Shown here piece by piece: positions 25,701 through 37,700 of a stretch of DNA of 64,000 nt. How positions within the stretch are numbered: the stretch's first letter is position 1; each line of letters begins with the position of its first letter. The stretch covers positions 3,678,001-3,742,000 of the forward strand of contig NC_085133.1 of the NCBI RefSeq assembly GCF_030269925.1, in the 5' to 3' direction. A program made the position numbers and the translations under genes. Under the pieces are notes generated by a model. It saw only the letters and a list, made by a program, of their open reading frames with translations, ran no database searches and had not been told where the DNA came from. This DNA is from Bombyx mori. Taxonomy: Eukaryota; Arthropoda; Insecta; Lepidoptera; Bombycidae.

Positions 25701-28700
25701 ATTCTGCACTCCTTCTCTATATTCTCTACGAGTGTGGGAAATTTCATACTCCTCCGTCCCCGCAATTTTCGTAAAAGGGGGTACACAAAGTTTTTGCTTC
25801 GCGTATTAATATATAGATAATGGTTATAGAACGGTCTAGCCCCGTTGCACATGTCGGCGCAAGGCGAACACGCCGAGGCGGCGCGCGTGCTCTTGTCGCG
25901 ACGCGCCCCCGTCGATGACGTCACCGTGGACTACCTCACCGCGCTTCATGTAGCCGCTCACTGCGGTCACGCTAAAGTCGCGAAACTGCTTTTAGATAGG
26001 TCAGTAGTGTTTCCTATAACATTAGGCTGTTTACGAATTCTCATAATGATTATAAAGTTTTATCGAGGTGGTAAAAGATTGTTAATTGGGAGATTAAATT
26101 GGGAAGTAAACTTTTTCCATTTTTTTATTGCGTAGGTAGGTGTACGAGCGCACGGCCCACCTGATGTTAAGTGTTACCGGAGCCTAAATACATCAACAAT
26201 GTAAATGCCGCCATCTACCTTGAGGCATGAGTTCTAAGGTCTCAGTTTCTACTGTACAACGGCTGTCTTGCAGAAATAGGCACGTGTTGGTACCTACCCG
26301 TGCGGACTCACAAGAAGTCCTACCACCAGTAATTACGCAAATTATAATTTTGCGGGTTTTATTTGATGACACGGTGTTATTCATTCACCGTGAAAGTCAA
26401 TCGTGAACATTTGTTAAGTACGTATTTCGTTAGAAAATTGGTACTTGCCTGCGGGAATCGTATATTGCTGTATCACAAGATACGAATGCCCCGGAAGCCT
26501 TATCCTTTAGGCCACGACTACTTCAAGTGTCGAACGAGGTCAGCAAAGGTCATATCCAACACAAAGTGAATATCACGCTTCTTGAGACTCATCTATATCT
26601 CATTTGTTTTGCATAATGACAGCCCCACCCTTCAAACGAATGGTTACTTCGCGGCGGAAATAAGGAGAATCATGGTATTTACCCGTGTGGGATCAGAATA
26701 AGTAAGTGTAGGTCTTCGTTGATTACGACGAAGAGCTCTACGTGTGATTGGTCTATTCTGCGTAACACTGTCCTTACTATGGCCGATTTAGCAAACCCTC
26801 TCAGTTCAGTCTCAGTTCGCGTGTAGGTGGAATAGTCCTTAAGATTACATAGAAAAAAAAATGGCAGGCCGCGAACTTATTCACGGAAATCTGTCTAACT
26901 TACGACTATAATATGTTCAAAGACTTTTGTTAATTGACAGAGTTCCAATTGAATTTAAAAACAAACATTTTAGGAAGCGTATTCCAAACGTCACTTCCAA
27001 ATTTAAATTTGAATTTTCTATCGAGAAAGTTCGAAAGAGATTTCACTAAACAAAGCCTCTTTTGCAAGTAAACCTGACCTAAATGATGCCGAATGACACA
27101 GAAATGCCGACGCGAACGCTAGAGCCTTGAATGGCTTCACACCTTTGCACATCGCCTGCAAGAAAAATAGGATCAAGGTCGTTGAGTTACTCCTCAAATA
27201 CGGTGCAAGTAAGTCATTCGATACTTTCCATGGCAGTAGTGTAGTTTAGCGGAGTGGCGATTTAATTTGAATTTTAAAGAACAAAATTTTAAGTGTACTA
27301 ACCCTATTAATGTTTAATGACTTATTGTGGTATGTTCAAAAATGTTTTTTCTCCATTATTTAATTCAAATGATTCGCAATACAAAAAATAAAATAGTCTT
27401 TTAAATTTGTTTTGGTTGACTTTTAATCGATTGATTGAAATATCACTAAATGCTTTATTATCAGGTATCCAGGCAACAACAGAATCAGGTCTTACGCCCC
27501 TCCACGTGGCGGCTTTTATGGGCTGCATGAACATCGTGATTTACTTACTCCAGCACGAGGCGAATCCTGATGTTCCCACGGTCAGGGGAGAGACACCGCT
27601 ACATTTGGCAGCAAGAGCTAACCAGGTAAGCTTTTTACTCTACTTATTCGCTGGTAGCTTAGGAGACAATTCCAACCACGCCGTAGGTAAGCTCACGGGC
27701 TCCATCTAAGAGAGTTTGCGAACATTAGGCCTACCAAAACCAGTGCTTCCCAGAATTTACTACCGGATCGGGAAATGGCGACCCATTAAGGAAATCCGGC
27801 GTGAATTACTATTTTACTAGTCCTTAGTCGTCACAACCTGAATGCCACTACCCAACTTGAAACATAGGGTCTTCATTGTTTGATAACTGTGCATATAACT
27901 TTTTGCGGTTTTAATTTTTATTACACTTTAAAGTGGAAGTCCTTCATGAGCAGTTGCTAACAAAATATGTCATTAGAAAAATTATTAACATTTTGGGATT
28001 TAAACACCAGCACAGTCGCCTTGCTCAATAGGATATAGGATTGATTACACCGGGCCTCATATGCCTTTCATGAAATATCTCTGACATTTTGACGTCTACT
28101 GCGTATTAATTATATATGGCTTTACATATTGTTACGCGCTGGGGTTCGGGATAAACAAAAATTCTACCGGGGTACAACTTAAAACTGTGTCAGCACTTAG
28201 ATTACTTAAAACACTTCACAAACACTATAAAATTCTAAATTCGTTTCTGCCGCTTCGCTTCAGGTGATCCGTTCGATGTTTCGCTTCGAGTAGTTCCGAT
28301 TACTAACTGACTGCGTGCCATCTCTGCAACGATCTTATAGCCGATGCCGCATCCCTAGAATTATCGAGAATATTCCACATAAGTCGAGTATTGTGTGTTT
28401 CGGCTATCTGAAAATAGATGGCGTTGTACTTCTCGAGCGTTCTAGATGCTACTAGACCCTTCGATATTCGTTCGGCTATTTGGCGATAGATGGCGTTACT
28501 CTTACCGGTGTAACAATATAATATTTGCTTTTTACCAACAGACTGACATTATCCGTATTCTTCTACGTAACGGCGCGGCCGTCGAAGCCAAGGCTCGTGA
28601 GAGGCAAACCCCTCTCCACATCGCGTCTCGGCTCGGTAACGTCGACATCGCAGTACTGCTGTTACAGCACGGCGCTGACGTCAGAGCCATTACTGCTGAC

Positions 28701-31700
28701 CATTACAATCCACTGCACATCGCTGCCAAACAGCACAATCACGATGTGAGTATTAAATACATAATCTGATATATTATTTTTAATGCACCTTCATTGTAAT
28801 CAATAAGTCATAATTTAATTATTTAGGTTAGAAAATAATTTCACCGCCTAGCCTAGATAGAGTTATACAGGGTTGTGGACTTCTTGGACCATTTGTGGAA
28901 TTCTTTACTATAAAACGAAAAATAGGAACTAGGGGTCTTAAGGTTTACGATGCTGATTTGCCACAGCTTTTCTACTATCTAATTCTAACCGATGGTCAAA
29001 ATTCAGATAGCGTCATATCCATATAGGTAATTGTGATTAAGAGCATTTGGACATTTTTAGGTTGCAGCAGCTTTAATTGAACACAACGCACCCCTAACTG
29101 CGACCACAAAGAAAGGGTTCACCGCTCTTCATCTGGCTGCGAAGTATGGGAACCTGAAGGTATGCAATCGGGAAAGAAGATTCATTACTTATCGGGATCT
29201 GGTTTCTCTATTACGCGTTTGCTTTTGCTCTCGGACATATCCAAAGCACATTCCAAAACCGCTGCTTGCCCCCATGGCGACATGGCATTAACTCGGACAA
29301 TGTGAGTTGTTGATTTCAAACCCTCAGGCTACAGGCTACACTTTCAGGCTACACTTTATATTATATATATTTTTATATTTTACTAACAATCACGCCACGT
29401 TAACTGGTCCCGTGGTAAGTTCGTAAAGAACTTGTGTTACAGGTACCAGATAACGGAAATAAATGTAAGATTTTTTATTATACACATACATATATTTAAG
29501 ATACATCCATAACCCTGGAAAAGACATTTATATTTATCATACAAATATCCTCCCTTGGCGGGATTCGAACCCGCGACCCCCTTGTGTAGTGACCATGTCA
29601 CTTACCACTACACCAGACGGCCGTTAACCCTGTAGTTATAATGTGGAGTAACAGCTGGGGTTCCAAGTGGTAAGGATGGTCCATGCTCCAATTTAAAGCA
29701 ATAAAAACGAGATTTATTATCAAATTCTCAAAAAGTCAAACATACATTGTTCAAGATTCAAAGGCTGTGCTCCGTGTGACCATAACGATCGACAAATTGA
29801 TTGTCCCTTTCTTGTACGGATTTAAATGAAAGAAACTGGTGTTTGCAGTTCTAGATCTTTGCAGAACCTGTGCTTTTGATCATGCATGAAGTACTATTAA
29901 TGTTGTGGTTGAATTAAGACTATAGTTATACAGGGGTCAGGGGCCGGGGGCCAGGGGCCAGGCGGTTGCCTTTTGGGGTCTAGTTTTCGAAACATCGGGT
30001 CATTGTCCCACGTTCTGAGACTATGGATGGGGTCTATAGATGTTGCTTCCACTAAATAATCCCTTGTTCTCATAATTGACAGCTTGTTTTACGTGAACCA
30101 AAGTCTTATTTTGGGAAATCAGGAATCTAGAGTGTTTTTCTTAATATCTAGGTTGCGAATCTTTTACTCGCTCACGGTGCGGCTCCAGACCAAGCTGGTA
30201 AAAATGGCATGACTCCTCTACACATCGCTGCACAGTACGACCAGCAAGCCGTCGCCACTACGCTCCTTGAGAAAGGAGCTGATGCTAAGGTAGATTTTTA
30301 CTGTGTTGTTTGTTGATCTCACTGTTAGTGCTTTTTACAAGTACTTGAGAGCATTTTAGCTCTGAGAAGTAGGGCCAGTGCCGTTAAGTAATAAAATTGA
30401 GAAATCGATATCATATGCCAAATTGGGAGAAGGTATCTATGGAATCTGGTAACTACTAACAAAAACGCCATTTCTTTTGCAGACTTACAGTATTAAAAAA
30501 GTTTTCAGGCTTCTTAATATGGAAGTATCAGTTACCCACTGTTGGGCATAATAATATAATTATAATAATAATAATAATAAGCCTTTTATTTCCCATCTAG
30601 AAACCTAAATATTACATGTAAATATTCTCAACCATATATGACTCCCACATTCAGATCCAAATTCCATTGCTGTTGACTTTTCCTCGACAGGAACCCCTAT
30701 TTGGGTATAGGCCTCCTCCAGCTTAGTCCAATTTTCCCTGTTCCCAGCCTGCCTCATCCACTCCTTCCCAGCGGTGACTATGATATCATCACTCCATCAT
30801 TTCATAGGTCGTCCTTTCCTTCTTTTCCCCTTTGGCCCTTTCCATTTTGTCGCTTCGATTGTCCATCGTTTGTCACTGTAGCGTGCTACGCGGCCAGCCC
30901 ATCGCCACTTTAATCTTTTACTGAAGTTTAGGACATCAATTAGTTTTGTCTTTTTTCGCATAAATTCACATCTTACTTTATCTTTTATTTTTATTTTTAG
31001 AATGCTTATTTCCATGTTGGGCTCTCCAATAGCTCCATAAGCCTCTCCCAATTTACCATTGAGTCGGTTCTGAGACACTCCTGGTCTATTTCTAGCTGGC
31101 TACCTTTCGCAAACAATGTCGAGGTACCGTTGAAGGAAACTACAGATAGTTTAATAAAAGAACAGTTAGTAGCTACGACGGCAACCCGAATCAAGAAGCA
31201 ATTAAAAAAAATGAAGTCCTGACGTTACAATTTTAGTACGAAATAGAACGAAAATACAATTATAGATGCAGCACAAAAAAGGATGAGTTTGCAATTAGAA
31301 ATAAACTACTCTATCGCGAAAGAGATAGAAGATAAACAAATCAGTTATTGTCGAAATTATTAGCTTCGCCACTATGAATTTGTACAAATCTCGTTTTCTT
31401 GTAGGCTGTAGCCAAGAACGGGCATACACCTCTTCATATCGCGGCTCGTAAGAATCAAATGGAAACTGCAGCCACGCTTCTCGAGTACGGAGCGTTGACC
31501 AACGCTGAATCAAAGGCTGGATTTACTCCTCTGCATTTGGCTGCCCAGCAGGTGAACTATAGCGAAGGCTAGCACTTAACTCTTACTCAGGTGTCAATGG
31601 GATCATCGTTACCTAAATGTAATAATTCTTTATATATATTACATATGTTAATTCGCTGAAATCATCCGAGCATCAATTGACGTAGTTAATGCTGCTAGAC

Positions 31701-34700
31701 TTGAATGAGAACTTCCCAGAATGTCATCTTTGTATCTAGAGAAATTGAAGTCGGCCTTAAATCTAGTTAACTAAGTCAAATCATAAACCTGCACTGATTG
31801 ATGGATTCAATGATTTGAATCAAATAGGCTAAATGTTGGAACTATTGAGTTTAAGCCACGTTCGCATCTGTAGGCTCGAATGGTTCTAAAATTAAGATTA
31901 AAACGTCATATTGGAATGGTACAGGGTCACACCGAAATGTGCGCTCTGCTTCTCGAACATAGCGCTGAACCAGAGCATCAGTCTAAAAACGGGCTGGCAG
32001 CATTGCATTTGGCTGCTCAAGAAGATAAGGTCCCAGTAGCACAACTGCTAGTGAAGCATGGCGCTGAGGTAAACGTGAAATGTCATACCACTTTATTTGC
32101 TTTAGATGGACAAAGGCTTTCAAGGACTACCTTGAGATTTGAGATCAAAGTGTCTTTTACTTAGTACGCTAGCTGTTCCACCCTTAAAACCGGAATTCAT
32201 TACTTTTCGGAAGAAATAGCCGAGGTCATCCTAGAAGTGATGGATGGTACTGGTATCTAACAATTACATACGTAAAATACAAAAAAAAAACAATCTTCAA
32301 TATCTTAATCGAAATAGCTTGAAATATTTTTTATTCTGGTCATCACGGTCAGGATATTACGCCTCCTTGATACGTGTACAAATCTTCAAGTTAATCAGGT
32401 CTTGATTCACAATTTAGTTGAAATATTTCGTTACATAGATGAAGATTGCGCTAATAAGAGAGTGTTTAAAATGAAGCCTCACCTTTATGCTTTGATAGCT
32501 TCTTGGAGTGCCTTCCTCAGTAATTCATCAGAACAATCCTCGAACAATACTTACTTCAAATCACTTTTAAAAGGTCTTAAGCAGAGATATTTCCCATGGA
32601 TTTGCAACGCTTTTTTAGCTAGGACTATTTTAGCAATTCTAGACTTTGGTCTGGTTGTAGTTTGGTACTGTTTTTGTGTTTTGTCGGGTTTCGTGGTTCG
32701 GATACTGAACAAGTACGGGAACTGTCGACCGACCGACCAACCAACTGACAAACCAACCAACCAACCTTTTAATGGTGTTCTTAAATTTAGGTGGACATCT
32801 GCACTAAGGGCGGCTACACGCCTCTACACATTGCCAGTCACTATGGCCAACCGAACATGGTGCGCTATTTACTCGAAAATGGTGCTTCTGTTAAAGCTCA
32901 AACCGCACATGGGTAAGTTCAAAAAGTATTCCTTGACTACCTTCACTAATTTGATTTATTGGCATCGGAGTATTAACTTAATATCTTGCAACCTTAGATT
33001 AAAATTTCAAGTTTGTTAGAGAGAAATAATATCCCAGGCCTTAAATCAGTACGAACGATTAATATATACCTAATGTATGTGTGTATGTATAAACTGTGTG
33101 GATGTATAAAATATTAAGTAGTATAAGCCTAAATTGTGTTTAACCCCGCAATTTGTTCTGTTTTATTTATCCTGATACACGATTTCTTGGGCCCATAAAT
33201 TGTATGTAAATTGGCGGTATTTAGTCTGGCTTGGATAAGATCGAAGTAAATACATAATGCTCTTGTTTAGTGCTCTCTCATCTTATGGTGGGTGCATGTT
33301 TTACTTAATCTTTTTCGGCTCATAAAATATTGCTCGTCAATTATATTTGAAAACGAAAACAGAAAATTGGGAATGTTCCCAATTTTGAAAGGTCCATATT
33401 TGATTAAAACTGTATACAAAAGCAAAATGGCCACAGTGGTTCTATATAATCCCTATCGTACAAAATGTTTGCTCTTGTGTCATTATCCAGGGATGTTAGC
33501 AAGGGAAGATGCTTGTATGGACAAAATGTGTTACATATCTTACCCTCTTACTGTAGGGACACGCTAAAATAACTTCATCCTCCGAGAGTAATACCAAATT
33601 CGTTTCCAGTTACACAGCCCTACATCACGCCGCTCAGCAGGGCCACATTAATATTGTGAATATTCTACTTGAACACAAAGCAGATGCAAACGCGACGACT
33701 ACGGTCAGTATCAGAGACTAACGAGACAAACAAGTTTCTTCAGATCATTTCCAATGACACATGAGGGGACTCCTTCTAACACGTAACGCTGCGCTAAAAT
33801 TAAATAATCATCAAAAAAATCCTCTAAGTCTCACGTCCTTTTAAAGCCGTTGGTACCAAACAATATCTCTCAATATAACCCCAAGCCCATTGCTAAAATC
33901 TGCAGCTGATGAAATAACTCTACAGATTTCCATTATGACGGACCGAAAATGACATCCATTATAAATTATTTTAATCTTAGAAGCCTTTTAAAAATGACAA
34001 AACGAAAAATTTAAGACCGCTTCCACTGTTAATTTTATTATTGTATTTCCTGACCAGAGCGGACAAACTCCTTTGGATATAGCGTCCAAGCTGGGTTACG
34101 TAACAGTGATGGAGACTCTTAAGGAAATATCAGAGCCGTCGTCGGCACCAGCCTCGCAGGAAAAGTACAAGGTGGTCGCCCCGGAGACCATGCTTGAGAC
34201 CTTCATGTCTGACTCAGAGGAAGAAGGTGGTTAGTCTCTTTCGAATGAATAAGTCCAGCATAAACTTTAATTGTTTTAAACGATTTGAAAGCAGAATTAG
34301 TTGCGGTAGTTAGGTATAGCGACAAATCAATACATAAACATATAATTCTTTGATCAAAGCCTACTTTAAGCTAGGTCATAGTCGGGTAACATATTTATCA
34401 TTTTGATCGTGAGTGGTTACTGTGGTTCATGGACGCGAGCAATGCCAGGGGCACAGCCAAACAGCTACCTATGACAGAATACTCTGCAAATCAGAGTACT
34501 CGTCAAACTAATTATTACTTGTCCAAATTATTGGACCAAATTATTGGACAAATTATTGGACAAGTAAGAATTTATTGGGTACGTATTGTACTAATTAAGT
34601 ATTGTATTAATGATACGTAGAAGCAAACGGTCGTATGTTATGACATCTAAGAATCTTCTTCTAACCTTTTAGATCAGTCAAATTTGCCATCTATGATACG

Positions 34701-37700
34701 TGTTATATTCAGGTTCGTTAAAAAAAATGCCAATGCTTAATTTAACTGCATTATAATATAAAGAAATGTTGATCACATAATGAGATGCTTTTTTGTGGTA
34801 GGTGAAGACACCATTCTAAACGACCAGCCATACAGATATCTGACCGCCGATGATATGAAGTCTTTGGGAGATGATTCTCTGCCAATCGACGTGACTAAGG
34901 ATGAACGAACAGAATCCGCCATGAGCCATAAGAATATCATGGAAATCTCTCAAGGTATCCACATCTAGCTTACACACCAAACACTACCCTTCCTCTAAGT
35001 ACGCAAAAGAGATGATCTTGTTTTAACATAGTTGTTTCTAAATCAGTATATCTACAATTAATTTGGGTCCTGAAAACGGGATAATTAAATTCCTTAGCCT
35101 CGCCTAATTAAAAATAGCTTTTCAGGATATTATCAAAATAACCCTTCTACTCATATCTGTTCATAAAATATTTATAACTACTGATACCATGCACCTCACG
35201 CTATTTTTATAATAAAATCATTTTTTCTTACACTATTTTTAATTCAAATTTATTTAAATTTATTTTCTGTTTTTTAGTTGGATTTTGTATAGAAGCGTAT
35301 TTTGTTAGTTTTTTTTAACTATTATTTATTTTTCATTTTTTAGTTGAATTTAAATTTTTTCAATATATTTTTTTTTTATTCCATTGTCATCGGTCTTTAA
35401 TAAGTATACCAAATTTCGAGTTAATCCGACGTTTTGAAGGGGGTCAAATCATGTTTAAGGATTCCGTTACATACTAACACACATACGTCTGAAGCTAATA
35501 AAAGCGTATTAATTAGTTTTTATTCCCGCTATCTCCATAGGGTCTATGAACGGGATTCCGTACCAACCTCAGCAAGAAGTGGTGGTGAAGAGCATTAGTC
35601 GTTACAGTACTGCACAGGCTCCTGAGGCGTATTGCTACAACGTGGATCCAACACAACCCAAGTCAGTATTTTTTATATATTTTTTTTCATTTAATCATTT
35701 AATCCTTTCCAGTGATTTTTATTTTTTATTGCTTAAGTGGGTGGACGAGCTCACAGCCCACTCGGTATTAAGTGGTTACTGGAGGCCATAGACATCTACA
35801 ACATAAACGCGCCACCCACCTTGAGATATAAGTTCCAAGGTCTGAAGTATAGTTACAATGCCTGCCCCGCCCTTCAAACCGACACGCATTACTGCTTCAC
35901 GGCAGAAATAGGCGGGGTGGTGGTACCTACCCGCGCGGACTCACAATAGGTCCTACCACCAGTAATTACGCAAATTATAATTTTGCGGGTTTAATTTTTA
36001 TTACACCTTCACCGTGGAAGTCAATTGTGAACATTTGTTGAGCACGTATTTCATTAGAAAAATTGGTACCTGCCTGGGATTCGAACACCGGTACGCCGCT
36101 CAACACGAATGCACCGGACATCTTATCCTTTAGGCTACTACTTTAAAATGTATCTAGATGCATATTTTAATAGTGAACAAAAATATCCGTTAAATTTTGT
36201 CACGCTACCGTTAAAGTGTCATAGACATTTTACTGGCGATAAAATTATCTCGATTTGTAAACTCAAGTGACAATTTAGATGGCACAAGTAATATTATTTA
36301 TTAAATACTTGGAAACTGTCATTAACTAATCTTTGTTCGTCGAAATCGGTGAAGTTGATAGCATTTGATTATGTATTTCAGGCTAGGTCTTGGGATCTGC
36401 ATTGTAAATAAAAATAAAATAAAAATCATTTAATTCAGACCATTATAAATCCATATGTTGTTAGTAGATTAATACTTATAACTATGTTAGTAAAATTAAA
36501 ATTAGCAAAATTATTAAAACATTTAAACATTTAATTCATAAATCTGCGTTGCCTTAAGGCACCAGGTACATGGATGTGTACATGAACCCTGTGTCTCAAA
36601 ACAGCACATTCGGGTTTATTACCTATAACCATCAGGATATTGTTAGTACTCGCACGAACCCTACGCATCAGTGAGGCTGTCCGTTTGCGGATGATTGATG
36701 AAAAGTCATCCACGTGTGCATACGCAAACATACCTGATGCGCTACAGTACCGCGGGAGCCCCAACAACATCCTGAAAGCATTATTATATTGCACTCGCAT
36801 TATATTGCATTATTATATCACTATATTTAAAGCAACTTTCATTAATAAAATGGCATCTATATATTAATACGTGAAGCAAAAACTTTGTATCCCTTTTTAC
36901 GAAAATTGCGCGGACGGAGGAGTATGAAATTTTCCACACTTATAGAGAATATAGAGAAGTGCACAATGTTAATATTTTTTTTTAAATAGTGCATAAAAGA
37001 TACATAAAATCAATAAAGAAAACATTACACATACTACATACCATGTATTTGACGCACACACGCATGCATACTATTTATTGTCAAACTTTTGTTCTTGACG
37101 TCTGTGGTCAAATTGAGAATAGATTAAATATTGTGTGTCTTTATTAATATTTTTTTATAGAGCGAAATTTGTGATTATAGAAGTATAAAATACAATCATA
37201 ATAGTGTGCAAACTTACAATTCCAATTAATTATAGTCGAATTTCGACTACTGCGGGACCTCTAGTATTGCATTATTATCTATTTAAAGCAACTTTCATTA
37301 ATAAAGTGGCAATTGTTTGATGCATACCGATTTAATTTCAGATACATGTTTTATGTTTTATTTAATCGGAACATTTTACGCACGCTGCTCTGATTTGTGG
37401 CCGAACAGAAAGAAATTGCAGTGGAAGAAGTAAGAAATTATTTTGTTCAAAGTTCTTTCTTAGTTTCAGGATTTTACGTAGTTACATTATAAAAAACTTT
37501 TTTTTAACTAAAAAGGTTTTCAAAAAACCTAACAAGCTTTGAGTCAGAGAGGATTCTACTCCCAAAATAACACTTATCATTCAAGTCTAGTGTTGGGGGT
37601 GGGAAGGTTGCGGCTGCTGACGTCAACTAGGTGGATACAGTTACTCGACTTGAGACATTTAATCGAAGTATTAATTGTATTTATATTTTTTTTATTTCTT

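Noticed and set aside
29560..29626. Possible tRNA gene on the reverse strand
   Set aside because: A-box and B-box are present, but the cloverleaf cannot be completed convincingly and the sequence continues into a SINE-type body and AT-rich tail.
32402..33019. 205-codon open frame crossing exon 15
   Set aside because: It reads exon 15 in the wrong frame. The ankyrin-repeat frame is unmistakable, and the upstream part is intronic low-complexity sequence ending in a CCAA repeat.
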